Assembly (NCBI GenBank): GCA_016744435.1
Contig: JADGEJ010000004.1
Coordinates: 52,638-116,637, forward strand
Length of the DNA: 64,000 bases
DNA from: Lentibacter sp.
GTDB lineage: Bacteria; Pseudomonadota; Alphaproteobacteria; Rhodobacterales; Rhodobacteraceae
Direction of reading: 5' to 3'
In this document: piece by piece, positions 1 through 9,644 of the stretch
Numbering within the stretch: position 1 is the first letter of the stretch
Layout of the letters: each line of letters begins with the position of its first letter
The notes under the pieces: generated by a model
Told to the model about the DNA's origin: nothing
Database searches by the model: none
What the model saw: the letters and a program-made list of their open reading frames with translations, nothing else
Translations under genes and position numbers: made by a program

Positions 1-801
1 CGACACCTCGCCAAACTCGACAGCCCGCCCGCGCAGCCCTTCAAGGGTCGCATCGGTGACAGCTTCTTCGCGCGCATCTCCGGCGAAGAGCTTGACGGTT
101 TTGATGTTGGTGATCGTGTCGACAACCTGCCCAGAAACCATCGCCTGAGCACCGGCCCGCTCTTTTGAGCGCTGGCGAATGCGCGGCAGAAAGTAACGTA
201 AATAGAAGCCGTATAGAACCATCCAACCCAGCAGGATCAGCACAAGGCGCGGGTCAATCATCATCACAAGGATGCCCGAGCCGATGACCGACGCGAGCGC
301 GAACAGCACCGCGTTGATGGCTTCGATGACCACTTCAGTCAGCGAGCGCGTTGCTTGCACTTGCTTTTGCGCGAGGCGGCCTGCGTAGTCGTCGTCAAAG
401 TAGCCGACAGACTGGCCGAGCGTCCACGTGTTGAGCCGACTGAGAATCTGCTTGAACAGGTTCGGCCCCAGCACGATCGACTGGAACACCGCGTTGAGGC
501 CAAAAAAGGCGGGCCTCAGGACGACAAGTAAAAACGCCCCGAAGATCAACAAGCCGATATGCGCGCTCACGGGCGCGTCAGATGCCGCCAAGTCAACGAC
601 ACGGCCCAGCACGAACATCGACAACACTTCGGATGCGCCTGAAAGCGCTGAGGCAAACCCTGCCAAAGCAATAACGGGCCAAGCCCCCTTGAGACACCAA
701 GCCGAGAAAGCCCAGAGCTTGGTTGGCGGCGCGCCAGTTGCAGGCTTTGTCGGGTCGATCATCCCCGCCGCGCGCTGTGACAAGCGTTGAAAGGTGTTCA
801 T
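1..801 (-). CDS. ABC exporter half-transporter (permease-ATPase), partial at left edge
   Basis: The frame reads leftward from an ATG at 801 (MNTFQRLSQRAAGMIDPTKP) to the window edge, so only the first 267 residues are visible. They form the transmembrane domain of a type I ABC exporter, with several hydrophobic segments and the coupling-helix region after NTWTLGQSVGYFDDDYAGR. The ATPase domain lies outside. Its start overlaps the stop of the preceding exporter gene by 4 bp (ATGA), and the two N-termini align (both have a xxDPxxP/Y element). A co-transcribed heterodimeric exporter is therefore likely. The ORF track misses it because it runs off the edge. The substrate cannot be read. Confidence 0.85.
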   Translation of the reverse strand, partial: MNTFQRLSQRAAGMIDPTKPATGAPPTKLWAFSAWCLKGAWPVIALAGFASALSGASEVLSMFVLGRVVDLAASDAPVSAHIGLLIFGAFLLVVLRPAFFGLNAVFQSIVLGPNLFKQILSRLNTWTLGQSVGYFDDDYAGRLAQKQVQATRSLTEVVIEAINAVLFALASVIGSGILVMMIDPRLVLILLGWMVLYGFYLRYFLPRIRQRSKERAGAQAMVSGQVVDTITNIKTVKLFAGDAREEAVTDATLEGLRGRAVEFGEVS

Positions 802-2639
802 GCATTCTCCCCCAGAAACCCGCCTGACTGGCGCGCCCACAATTCAGCGTAAAGCCCGCCTTTGGCAAGCAATTCGGCGTGCGTGCCCGCTTCAACGATG
901 CGCCCCGCGTCAAGCACGACGATCTTGTCCATCTGCGCGATGGTTGACAGGCGGTGGGCAATCGCGATCACGGTTTTGCCCTCCATCATGCCGTAGAGCG
1001 TGTCTTGGATGGCGGCTTCTACTTCACTATCGAGCGCGCTTGTCGCCTCGTCGAGAAGCAAGACCGGAGCGTTCTTGAGGATAACCCGCGCCAGCGTGAT
1101 GCGCTGACGTTGCCCGCCAGAAAGCTTGACGCCGCGCTCGCCGACACGCGCGTCTAGCCCCACGTTGCCCTCGGTGTCAGCCAGCGTGTTGATAAACTCA
1201 AGCGCTTGGGCCTGACGCGCGGCGTGAAGCAATTCCTCTTCACTGGCGTCAGGGCGCCCATAGAGAATGTTCTCGCGCACCGAGCGGTGCAGCAGAGAGC
1301 TTTCTTGTTGCACCATGCCGATCTGGGCACGCAGGCTGTCTTGGGTGACTTTTGCAATGTCCTGACCGTCGATCAGGATCTGCCCGCCTTCGGCATCATA
1401 GAACCGCAGCAAAAGCTTCACGAGCGTCGACTTGCCAGCCCCAGAGCGGCCCACAAGACCAACTTTTTGACCAGCAGCAATACTCAGATCAACGCCCTCA
1501 AGCCCACCCGTGGCGCGCCCATAGCTGTGCGCCAGCGCTTTGATCTCGATCTGCCCATCTGCAATCAACAGTGGCTTGGCGCTTTGAGCATCAACCAACT
1601 CGATAGGCTGTGCGATGGTTTCCATACCCTCGGCAACGACGCCAAGCTGGCGGAAAAACGAGGTCAGCGCCCACATGATCCAAGCGGTCATCGCGTTGAG
1701 CCTGAGCGTCAGCGCGGTTGTTGCCGCCACGACGCCAACACTTGCCTCGCCCTGCATCCAGAGGAACACGGACCAGCCAACAACTCCGACGATCAGCAAC
1801 CCATTGAGCGTTACCAAGGCCAAATCCATCAACGTGAAAATGCGCATTTCAGCCATGAATGTTTCGCGAGCCCTCTCTATCGCTTCGCGCACAAAGCTGA
1901 GTTCTTCACCATGATGCGCGAACATTTTGACGGAGTGCACGTTGGTATAACTGTCAACCACGCGCCCCGTCACGGCTGAGCGCGCGTCTGACGCCGCTTT
2001 TGAAGCCGGGCCTACCCGCGCCACTGTCCAACGGATGAGCATACTGTAGACGATGAGCCAGATGATCAGCGGAAGCACGAGCCGCACGTCAGCACCCCAG
2101 AGCAACACAGCAGCGCCAATCACGTAGGCCAGCGCAAATGTCAGCGCATCAAACACCTGAAACACGGCCTCGCCCGCGGCGGGGGGCGTTTGCATGATGC
2201 GGTTGGCGATGCGGCCTGCAAAGTCATTCTCAAACCAACCGACCGACTGGCGCATAACATGTGAGTGCGCCCGCCAGCGGATGAGCGTGCCAAAGTTTGG
2301 CAGGATCGTCTGGTTGATCAGCATCACATCAACGATGTGCAGCAGCGGGCGCAAAAACACGATGAAGACAGCAAGCACTATCAGCGTAGTGCCGTGCTCC
2401 GCCCAAACGCGGCTTGGATCACCGGAAAGCACATCAACGATCCAGCCCATGTAAAAGATCAGCGCTATCTCAACGGTGGCGACGACGATCGAGAACAGCC
2501 CCGCGACCCAGAACACCCTTTTAAACGGCTGCGAATACCCAAGGATAAAGCGCCAAAGCGTTTTTGGCGGCACGTTTTCCTCAGGGTACGCGACATAAGG
2601 ATCAACGAGATTTTCGAAATAGGAGAACAGCTTTTTCAT
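798..2639 (-). CDS. ABC exporter half-transporter, permease fused to ATPase
   Basis: Full-length type I exporter half of about 613 residues. An N-terminal six-helix transmembrane domain is followed by a nucleotide-binding domain with Walker A GRSGAGKST, signature LSGGQRQRI and Walker B VLLLDEATSALD. The ORF track starts at a GTG at 2684. I prefer the ATG at 2639 (MKKLFSYFENLVDPY) because it matches the N-terminus of the overlapping partner gene; neither start has a good ribosome-binding site. It belongs to the MsbA/MdlB-like multidrug or lipid exporter group. The 4-bp overlap with the next gene supports a heterodimer. The substrate is unknown. Confidence 0.88.
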   Translation of the reverse strand: MKKLFSYFENLVDPYVAYPEENVPPKTLWRFILGYSQPFKRVFWVAGLFSIVVATVEIALIFYMGWIVDVLSGDPSRVWAEHGTTLIVLAVFIVFLRPLLHIVDVMLINQTILPNFGTLIRWRAHSHVMRQSVGWFENDFAGRIANRIMQTPPAAGEAVFQVFDALTFALAYVIGAAVLLWGADVRLVLPLIIWLIVYSMLIRWTVARVGPASKAASDARSAVTGRVVDSYTNVHSVKMFAHHGEELSFVREAIERARETFMAEMRIFTLMDLALVTLNGLLIVGVVGWSVFLWMQGEASVGVVAATTALTLRLNAMTAWIMWALTSFFRQLGVVAEGMETIAQPIELVDAQSAKPLLIADGQIEIKALAHSYGRATGGLEGVDLSIAAGQKVGLVGRSGAGKSTLVKLLLRFYDAEGGQILIDGQDIAKVTQDSLRAQIGMVQQESSLLHRSVRENILYGRPDASEEELLHAARQAQALEFINTLADTEGNVGLDARVGERGVKLSGGQRQRITLARVILKNAPVLLLDEATSALDSEVEAAIQDTLYGMMEGKTVIAIAHRLSTIAQMDKIVVLDAGRIVEAGTHAELLAKGGLYAELWARQSGGFLGENA

Positions 2640-2819
2640 ACGGAGGAAACTTTCGGACAAGACACAAATGTTGCGACGGCTCACTTAAGCGCGCGTCAGG
2701 GTTGGCGAGCGATTAGGCTCAGTCGTGCCAGATCCCGTAAAACATTTGTTCCTCCTTATGCTTGAAGCGAGGTTAGCGCAGCTTTTGCAGCCTGTCACCC
2801 CCATCATGCATCAAGCGTT

Positions 2820-3944
2820 TCAGTCGCAGACGCCTTGCAGCGCTTTCCAGTCTGCTGCACTCAAGACAGAAGATGTTGCGGTTTGCTTTTGAGCAAAGGC
2901 GCGCGCCTTGTCAGCCCGTTCTTGCGAAGGCGGGTGTGACATAAAGTAAAACGGCAGTTCGAGAGCAGCGCTTTGTTGTTCTAGCAGGTAGTCAAAAAAC
3001 GAAGCAAAGCCTGTGCCACTGACGCCAGCGTTACGCAGCGCCTCGAGTGCGAATTTATCTGCCTCGGCCTCAGCTTCGCGGGTATAGCTTGCATCCAGCA
3101 TTTGCTCGGCCAAAATAGCCGCCAAAGCCCCGCCCGAGAAATCGCCCAGTACCATCGAGATCAGGCCAGCAGAGCCAGCTGCGCGCAGGGCGTTGCGGGT
3201 AGAATCGCGGTGTTCAACGTGGCCTATCTCATGCGCGAGAACGCCAGCGACCGCGTCAGCGCCTTTGGCCTCGTCGATCAGCCCCCGCATGATCACGATC
3301 TGCCCGCCGGGAGCGGCGAAGGCGTTGACCATCGGATGGTCAAACACCTGAATGTTCAACTCATATTCCATGTCTATGTTTGCCGTAAGGCGTGCTTCCA
3401 TCTTGGCCAGTGCCGCCAGCCCTGCATCGTTTTTACACGAAAGGTCTGCATCAGAATCGCGGGATACAAACCAGCTGATCTGCTTGATAACAACCTGGCC
3501 AAACTGCTCTTCGCGATCACGTGGCATGAACCGCGCCAAAGTGTCGGCCATTGCAGGCAAGATCACGAATAACATGAGTGCAACGGCGGCAAACGCGCCC
3601 CCCATGAGTTTGACGATACGCAAGCCAGCGCCTTTGTTCACATCGCGTTTGTGCAAGCGCGGGGCGAATTCGCGCAGCCGCGCATTCAGCACACCGTCGC
3701 GCAAGGAAAGGCGCGCTTCGTGGCGCAGCATTTCGTCGTCACCGCTGATGTGGCGCGTAAACGTGAGCCAGCCGCCGCTCGGCTGATCTGCGAGCAATCG
3801 CAGCTCTTCTAACCGCCAGTGTTGTGGCGCGCCAATGCTTTGCCCCTCAAAGCTCAGATAGCCCGTCGCCTCGTCAAGGCGCACATCGACATGGTGTTTG
3901 GCGGCAGACACTCCGTCAAAATAGATGCCTGCCGCCTCTAGCAT
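2820..3944 (-). CDS. M48 family zinc metalloprotease, membrane-anchored
   Basis: A 374-residue protein. The zinc motif HEIGH is at about residues 238-242, and a downstream EAEADKFALEAL segment supplies the third zinc ligand, as in M48 (HtpX/Oma1/BepA-like) peptidases. A single hydrophobic segment lies at about residues 108-134, so the N-terminal ~100 residues and the protease domain lie on either side of one membrane pass. Its start overlaps by one base the stop of the upstream DUF898 gene (TGATG), so the two are translationally coupled. M48 proteases paired with DUF898 proteins are a known alphaproteobacterial arrangement; a role in envelope quality control is inference. Confidence 0.9.
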   Translation of the reverse strand: MLEAAGIYFDGVSAAKHHVDVRLDEATGYLSFEGQSIGAPQHWRLEELRLLADQPSGGWLTFTRHISGDDEMLRHEARLSLRDGVLNARLREFAPRLHKRDVNKGAGLRIVKLMGGAFAAVALMLFVILPAMADTLARFMPRDREEQFGQVVIKQISWFVSRDSDADLSCKNDAGLAALAKMEARLTANIDMEYELNIQVFDHPMVNAFAAPGGQIVIMRGLIDEAKGADAVAGVLAHEIGHVEHRDSTRNALRAAGSAGLISMVLGDFSGGALAAILAEQMLDASYTREAEAEADKFALEALRNAGVSGTGFASFFDYLLEQQSAALELPFYFMSHPPSQERADKARAFAQKQTATSSVLSAADWKALQGVCD

Positions 3945-5140
3945 CAGAAGGCGCCGCCAATGTCGAGCGCGTCAGCAAAGCCTTCGGCATCAACGCCAGT
4001 TTCGGCCGCGCGTTGGCTGATGTCGCCCAGCGCATCTTTACCCTGCACTGTGAAAGTGGTGACAAAATGGTTGATCATAGGTTGCAAGATAAACACCAGA
4101 GTCAGCGCGCCAACGAGCACCAGCAGCAAGACATAGAGAACCGCACCAACAAACCCGATAAGGCCCATGAGAGCGAAGCTTTCTGACTGCGCCACCATAG
4201 ACATGACCCCAGCCATTCCCAGCCCTCCAACTGCCATAATTGCGAGCAGGATTGCACCAATGATCAAGCCTCCGATCAGAGCGATCTTGAGAAGATCCCA
4301 AGTGCGCGGCTCGGCTTTAAAGGCAATGTCTTCGCCCAGAGTACGGTTGGCGAAGAAGTAACGCATTGAATGCACGCGGTAGTAAAGCCCGCCAACCACC
4401 AGCCAGACGTACCCAACAACTCCGCCGATTGCCAACATGGCTTCGCTTTCCATTGCAGCACCGGCACCTATGCCGACAGACAAGACAGTGAGGCCGATAA
4501 AGATATGCTTCATCGCACCATAGAGCTTGGTCCATTTGCCATGCTGTTCAAACTTCGCGTCGCCATACCAGCTGCGGTCAATCATGTATTTCTCAAGTTT
4601 GAAGTTGGCCAAAGGCGCCAGAAGGCCAATACTGACGATCATCAGGATCGTGTAACCTGAGGCCCGAAGTGCGTAGCCCCAAGCGCCCTGCTCCATGCCA
4701 AAGCGCACCCCGCGCCAGCGTGTGCGGGCCATTTTGTAACGGCGCGCACGGTAGGCCGCGTAGAAGATCAGCGGCAAAAGTGCGAGCAGATTGAGGTAGA
4801 GCAGCGACATCATCATGATGACTTCGGCGGGCGTTGTCGGCTCTGCCACAAAGCTTAACCCGAAGAAGAACAGCACCATCTGGATAACGCCCAGATAGAT
4901 CGCCAGCACCACGACTGCGACCAGAAAGCCAAGGAACTTTTCAAGCCCTGTGCCAGTGTATTCAAATGCATCACCGTCGCCTACGGCAGAGGACCAAATG
5001 TATTTGCGGATCCGGGTTTTGGCCCAGAACCGGTAAATACCAAGAGTGATAACCGTCAGAATTGTCGTGACGATAGCAAGGTGAAACAACTCGCCGCGTG
5101 TCCCACGGTACTGGCCGTGAATGTCGTTATTTGTGCTCAT
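3944..5140 (-). CDS. DUF898 (YjgN-like) multi-pass membrane protein
   Basis: A 398-residue protein with repeated hydrophobic segments. It carries the family-type opening GELFHLAIVTTILTVITLGI followed by YRFWAKTRIRKYIWS, and related repeats recur along the protein (YKMARTRWRGVRFG, YYRVHSMRYFFANRT). This is the DUF898/YjgN inner-membrane family, whose biochemical role is unknown. It is upstream of and coupled to the M48 protease gene, so the two products probably act together at the membrane. Confidence 0.85.
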   Translation of the reverse strand: MSTNNDIHGQYRGTRGELFHLAIVTTILTVITLGIYRFWAKTRIRKYIWSSAVGDGDAFEYTGTGLEKFLGFLVAVVVLAIYLGVIQMVLFFFGLSFVAEPTTPAEVIMMMSLLYLNLLALLPLIFYAAYRARRYKMARTRWRGVRFGMEQGAWGYALRASGYTILMIVSIGLLAPLANFKLEKYMIDRSWYGDAKFEQHGKWTKLYGAMKHIFIGLTVLSVGIGAGAAMESEAMLAIGGVVGYVWLVVGGLYYRVHSMRYFFANRTLGEDIAFKAEPRTWDLLKIALIGGLIIGAILLAIMAVGGLGMAGVMSMVAQSESFALMGLIGFVGAVLYVLLLVLVGALTLVFILQPMINHFVTTFTVQGKDALGDISQRAAETGVDAEGFADALDIGGAF

Positions 5141-5222
5141 TTAAAACATCCCTGTTCGCTGAAATTGGGGCAATGGTAAGTATCGGTTTTCCCGAGCACG
5201 CTTTGCGAGATCAGGCTTTCAT

Positions 5223-7559
5223 TCAGTCAAATTTCATGTTGCGTGGGAAGCCGTAAGGCGGGCGTTTGCCGACGCCTGCGCGTTTGCCGAGCCATTCGCT
5301 CAGGTCTGTCTCGGTGCGGGTTTTGCCTCCGCCCATCGCCCAGCTGAGGCCGTCATCCCAAGTGAATGTGGTGAGGTCAGAAAGCCCGCCGTCAAGCTCA
5401 AGCGCGCCTTGTTTGCCGCGCGCCATGTTATACTTTTGCAAGCGCACGCCTTTGCCGCGGCCAAGCTCGGGCAACTCAGATAGCGGGAAGACAAGGAACT
5501 TGCCGTTCTCGCTGACTATTGCAACATGGTCGCCGCTGACTGGCTTACAAATAACCGCTGCCGCGTCTTTAACGTTGAGTACTTGCTTGCCCGACTTCGT
5601 CTGCGCCATAACCTCGTCTTCGGGCACAACAAAGCCGTTACCCTCGCTTGAGGCGACGATCAGTTTACCGCCCGGTTTATGGATGAACAGCGAGACGATT
5701 TCAGCCTCATTGGGCAAATCAACCATCAAGCGCAGAGGCTCGCCCATACCGCGCCCACCGGGCAGGTTAACCGCGCCAAGCGTATAAAAACGCCCGTTGC
5801 TGCCCATTAGCATGATCCTGTCAGTTGTCTCGGCATGAAAGACAAAACGGCTCTCGTCACCGTCTTTGAACTTCAACTCGCGCGTGAGATCAATATGGCC
5901 GGACATGGCCCTGATCCAACCCATCTTGGAGCAGACAACCGTGATAGGCTCGCGATCAATCATCGCCTCGAGCGGCACCTCTTCTACAACGCCCGCCTCA
6001 GCAAACACTGTACGTCGTGCGCCGCCTTCGTAGTCTTTGCCGAAAGTCTTCTTCGCGACTTTGAGCTGGTCTGCAATCGAGGCCCACTGCAAGCTTTTGC
6101 TTTCCAGCAAGTCTTCCAGCCCGGCGCGCTCTTCCATCAGTTTATCGCGCTCAGCGACAAGCTCCATCTCTTCGAGCTTGCGCAAGCTGCGCAACCGCAT
6201 GTTCAAAATCGCATCAGCCTGTGCTTCTGTCAGCCCGTCATAGCTGCCCAGAGCGGGCGAGACATAGTCGCGATCGTCAGTGGCTCGCACAAACGTCTGG
6301 CCCCAATCTTCCCGCATGAGCGCTGCCTTTGGCTCGTCGTCATAGCGAATAATATCAATCACGCGGTCAAGGTTGAGGAAGGCGATGATAAAACCTTCGA
6401 GCACCTCAAGGCGCGCGTCGATCTTCTCCATCCGGTGCTTTGAGCGGCGGATCAGCACTTCGCGGCGGAAATCAAGGAAAGCCCGCAGCACTTCCTTCAT
6501 GCTACAAACCTTAGGCGTCACGCCGTCGATCAGCACGTTCATGTTGAGGCTGAAACGCGTCTCCAAATCCGAGCTGCGGAACATCATGTTCATCAAGACA
6601 TCAGGGTCAACGTTCTTTGACTTAGGTTCCAGCACAAGGCGGATGTCATCAGCAGACTCGTCGCGCACATCGCCCAGAATGGGCATCTTTTTCAGCTGGA
6701 TAATCTCTGCGATCTTCTCGATCAGCTTTGATTTTTGCACCTGATAAGGGATCTCGGTGACAACAATTTGCCACTGGCCGCGGCCCAAATCTTCGATGTG
6801 CCACTTGGCACGCAGGCGGAAGCTCCCGCGCCCCGTGCGGTAGGCCTGCGCGATGCTTTCTGGCGGCTCTACTATCGTTCCACCTGTCGGGAAATCGGGG
6901 CCGGGCACGAAGTTAAGCAACGTGTCGTCGCGCGCGTCGGGTGTCCTGATCAGATGCAGGCAAGCATCAACCAGCTCGGCAATGTTATGCGGCGGTATGT
7001 TTGTTGCCATACCAACGGCGATACCTGTTGAGCCGTTGGCGAGCAGATGCGGGAAGGTCGCGGGCAAAACCGCAGGCTCGTCAAGGCGGCCATCGTAGTT
7101 GGGCCGAAAATCAACTGCGTTCTCGCTCAAGCCCTCAAGCATGCTCTCGGCAACGATCGTCATCCGCGCTTCTGTGTAGCGAGAAGCGGCGGGGTTATCG
7201 CCATCGATGTTGCCAAAGTTGCCCTGCCCGTCAACCAGCGGGTAGCGCACGTTAAAGTCTTGCGCGAGGCGCGCCATCGCATCGTAGATCGCGGCGTCGC
7301 CATGCGGGTGAAAATCCCCCATCGTGTCGCCAGAAATTTTCGCTGACTTAAGAAAACCGCCCGTCGCGTTGAGCTTCAAGCGGCTCATCGCATAAAGGAT
7401 ACGGCGGTGAACCGGCTTTAGCCCGTCGCGGGCATCGGGCAGTGCGCGGTGCATGATCGTGGAGAGCGCATAGGTGAGATACCTGTCGCCAATCGCGCGG
7501 CGCAGGGGCTCGGAAACTTCCGTGCCTGACGTATCATTATCATCTATCAAATCACTCAT
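5223..7559 (-). CDS. parC: DNA topoisomerase IV subunit A
   Basis: A 778-residue type IIA topoisomerase A subunit that decatenates daughter chromosomes together with ParE. The breakage-reunion domain opens with GDRYLTYALSTIMHRALPDA and DGLKPVHRRILYAM. The catalytic tyrosine is in AASRYTEARM, and a coiled-coil region and beta-pinwheel C-terminal domain follow. The length and the lack of a canonical GyrA box in the C-terminus favour ParC over GyrA. In the quinolone-determining region (HPHGDAAIYDAM) the position equivalent to E. coli Ser80 is Ala and Glu84 is Asp. It stands alone between the DUF898 gene and a divergent SH3 gene. Confidence 0.95.
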   Translation of the reverse strand: MSDLIDDNDTSGTEVSEPLRRAIGDRYLTYALSTIMHRALPDARDGLKPVHRRILYAMSRLKLNATGGFLKSAKISGDTMGDFHPHGDAAIYDAMARLAQDFNVRYPLVDGQGNFGNIDGDNPAASRYTEARMTIVAESMLEGLSENAVDFRPNYDGRLDEPAVLPATFPHLLANGSTGIAVGMATNIPPHNIAELVDACLHLIRTPDARDDTLLNFVPGPDFPTGGTIVEPPESIAQAYRTGRGSFRLRAKWHIEDLGRGQWQIVVTEIPYQVQKSKLIEKIAEIIQLKKMPILGDVRDESADDIRLVLEPKSKNVDPDVLMNMMFRSSDLETRFSLNMNVLIDGVTPKVCSMKEVLRAFLDFRREVLIRRSKHRMEKIDARLEVLEGFIIAFLNLDRVIDIIRYDDEPKAALMREDWGQTFVRATDDRDYVSPALGSYDGLTEAQADAILNMRLRSLRKLEEMELVAERDKLMEERAGLEDLLESKSLQWASIADQLKVAKKTFGKDYEGGARRTVFAEAGVVEEVPLEAMIDREPITVVCSKMGWIRAMSGHIDLTRELKFKDGDESRFVFHAETTDRIMLMGSNGRFYTLGAVNLPGGRGMGEPLRLMVDLPNEAEIVSLFIHKPGGKLIVASSEGNGFVVPEDEVMAQTKSGKQVLNVKDAAAVICKPVSGDHVAIVSENGKFLVFPLSELPELGRGKGVRLQKYNMARGKQGALELDGGLSDLTTFTWDDGLSWAMGGGKTRTETDLSEWLGKRAGVGKRPPYGFPRNMKFD

Positions 7560-7731
7560 ACCACCGTCTTAGAGGCTTTCACCCGAAGTTTGAATCCTTA
7601 AATTAACCAAGCCCGCGTTGTATTTATGCAAGATCGGGAAAGCTGTTATTTCTTTCCCCCCTATTGGCCGTGCGAATCGTGTATAAAGCTGCCACAGCAG
7701 TGACACATTTACGCTTAGGGGGTTTTGCGCA

Positions 7732-8301
7732 ATGTGGCGTTTTATTTTGATTTCATTCGGATTCTTGGGATTCTCGTTTTACGAACTCAGCGGCGGAAGC
7801 GACTACGCACCCGTTGAAGGCTCGCGCCAAGCGCTGGCCATCGAACGAGGCAAAGTCGACGCCCAGCGCGCGCTTGCGGCGGCTCAGTCCAAGCCACAAG
7901 CCCCCACGCCCGCTCCGGTGATAACTGCCGCTGCAGCACAGCCCAAAGCGACCATCGTTCTCGCTTCGGCACCGACAATATCCGCCGAAAAGCCCGCCGC
8001 GACGCAGCCCTCAACTCCGGTTGTAGACCTTGCAAAAGCCACGGCCCTGACAGCACCAGCGGAAACTGACCTGTCTGAACAAAGCCACGCTAAACCGAAG
8101 TACGATGTGCGTGAAGTCATCGGAAACCGCGTAAATCTACGCCGTGGGCCAGGCACAAACTACACAGCCGTTGGCAAGTTGCGCCAAGGCGACCGTGTGC
8201 TGGTTCTGCGCGATGACGGTGAAGGCTGGCTCAAGCTGCGCGTCGTTGAAACGGGCCGCATCGGCTATATGGCTGACTTTTTGATCACGGCTTCAAACTG
8301 A
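7732..8301 (+). CDS. SH3b domain protein with N-terminal membrane anchor or signal
   Basis: A 189-residue protein. A short hydrophobic N-terminus (MWRFILISFGFLGFSF) acts as signal or anchor. A low-complexity Ala/Pro/Lys linker (about residues 30-115) follows, then a C-terminal bacterial SH3 domain with VNLRRGPGTNYTAVGKL and GEGWLKLR. Such proteins are usually periplasmic and bind peptidoglycan or other envelope partners. It is divergent from parC. The exact partner is unknown. Confidence 0.82.
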   Translation: MWRFILISFGFLGFSFYELSGGSDYAPVEGSRQALAIERGKVDAQRALAAAQSKPQAPTPAPVITAAAAQPKATIVLASAPTISAEKPAATQPSTPVVDLAKATALTAPAETDLSEQSHAKPKYDVREVIGNRVNLRRGPGTNYTAVGKLRQGDRVLVLRDDGEGWLKLRVVETGRIGYMADFLITASN

Positions 8302-8339
8302 GCATTGCCCCAAAGGCTTGTGCCGCGTAAGCGAAGCGG

Positions 8340-9170
8340 ATGACACAAACAATCCTAATTACCGGCTGCTCTTCAGGGCTGGGCTATGATGCAGCCCATG
8401 GCTTGCATGCTCGTGGCTGGCGCGTGTTTGCCACTTGTCGGCGCGAAGACGACTGCACGCGCCTGCGCGGTGAAGGGCTTGAAAGCTTTGTGCTTGATTA
8501 TGCCTCGACCGCGAGCATCGACGCAGCACTTGCGCAGGTCTTGCAAGCCACTGGTGGCACGCTGGATGCGCTTTACAACAACGGCGCTTACGCGATGCCC
8601 GGCGCTGTGGAAGACCTCCCCCGCGAGGGTTTGCGCGAAATCTACGAGACCAACCTGTTCGGCGTTCACGAACTCACCTGCCGCGTTATCCCGGTGATGC
8701 GTGCGCAAGGCCACGGGCGGATCATCAACTGCTCATCTGTCTTGGGCCTCGTTCCGATGCGCTGGCGCGGCGCCTACAGCAGCACCAAGTTTGCGCTTGA
8801 GGGGCTGACCGACGCTCTGCGTATCGAGATGCGTGACACGCCCTTGCACATCATCACGGTTGAGCCGGGGCCGATCACCTCGAAAATCCGCGAGAACTCG
8901 ATCCCTCCGTTCGAAAAGCATGTGGATTGGAGAAATTCACCGCGCCGCGCACAGTATGAAACCTCGTTGCTCACGCGCCTCTACGAAAGCCGCGGTGGCC
9001 CAGATACGTTTGAGTTGCCTGCTTCTGCAGTGACCAAAAAGCTGGTCCACGCGCTTGAAAGCCGCCGCCCGCGCCCGCGCTACTTCGTGACCAAGGCGAC
9101 TTACCTCATGGCATTCGCGCGCCGCATTCTGCCAACGCGCATGCTCGACTGGCTCATTGCGAAAGGCTAA
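8340..9170 (+). CDS. SDR-family NAD(P)-dependent oxidoreductase
   Basis: A 276-residue classical short-chain dehydrogenase. The nucleotide-binding glycine motif TGCSSGLG is at the N-terminus, the structural NNG element is at about residue 80, and the catalytic Ser and YSSTK segment lie near residues 133-150, followed by EPGPI. The ATG at 8340 has weak AGCGAAGCGG upstream. It may be monocistronic. The substrate cannot be assigned from sequence. Confidence 0.9.
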   Translation: MTQTILITGCSSGLGYDAAHGLHARGWRVFATCRREDDCTRLRGEGLESFVLDYASTASIDAALAQVLQATGGTLDALYNNGAYAMPGAVEDLPREGLREIYETNLFGVHELTCRVIPVMRAQGHGRIINCSSVLGLVPMRWRGAYSSTKFALEGLTDALRIEMRDTPLHIITVEPGPITSKIRENSIPPFEKHVDWRNSPRRAQYETSLLTRLYESRGGPDTFELPASAVTKKLVHALESRRPRPRYFVTKATYLMAFARRILPTRMLDWLIAKG

Positions 9171-9179
9171 CGCCCCAGA

Positions 9180-9320
9180 TTAGCCGCTGAGCTGCCGCTC
9201 GCGCCAGACAATAAACAAGCCGCCAAAAGCGATCAGGATCGCGCCGGGGAAGAGATCAGACCAAGGCGCTTCGCCAAACGCGAGCCAGCCAAGCACACGG
9301 GCCGTGCTTTGCTCGCTCAT
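9180..9320 (-). pseudogene. C-terminal remnant of a DMT/EamA-type transporter
   Basis: On the minus strand a 46-codon reading frame (MSEQSTARVLGWLAFGEAPW, then a hydrophobic helix and IVWRERQLSG) matches the last transmembrane segment of EamA/drug-metabolite transporters, which typically contain a GWLxxGEAP element before the final helix. An in-frame TAG lies two codons upstream, and nothing further upstream continues the family. It therefore looks like the leftover 3' end of a deleted gene between the SDR gene and the HIG1-like gene. Confidence 0.6.
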
Positions 9321-9422
9321 CCCCTAGCCGATAGCGGCAATCTGCCCCGCGCGCCAGTTTTGCATTCGCATTCCGCGCAAAAGCCCTTACATGGGTGCAA
9401 AGCCAAACTGATGGAGGCCCCG

Positions 9423-9626
9423 ATGGCCGACGATCCGCTCTTTGTTCTCATTATGCTATCCTGCGCCGCGGTCCTGATCATCCTGCTGATCGGGGTGGGC
9501 GGCTTTGCCAAGGGCGGTGACTTTAACCGCAAGCACGCCAACAAAGTCATGCGTTGGCGCATTGGCGCGCAGTTTATTGCCGTGTGCCTGATTGTTCTGT
9601 TCACTTGGCTGCGCTCAAAAGGCTGA
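9423..9626 (+). CDS. Twin-transmembrane-helix small protein (HIG1-like)
   Basis: The ORF track starts at 9309. The ATG at 9423 (MADDPLFVLIMLSC) is preceded by GGAGG and gives a 67-residue protein that fits the family. Two transmembrane helices flank a positively charged loop (GGDFNRKHANKVMRWRIGAQ), as in HIG1-domain/twin-TM proteins of alphaproteobacteria, some of which associate with cytochrome oxidase. It lies 18 bp upstream of the cobalamin adenosyltransferase gene, so the two are probably co-transcribed. Confidence 0.8.
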   Translation: MADDPLFVLIMLSCAAVLIILLIGVGGFAKGGDFNRKHANKVMRWRIGAQFIAVCLIVLFTWLRSKG

Positions 9627-9644
9627 ACCTGAAAGGCTAGCGAC

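Noticed and set aside
5223-7559. GyrA instead of ParC
   Set aside because: The length and C-terminal region without a clear GyrA box fit ParC better.
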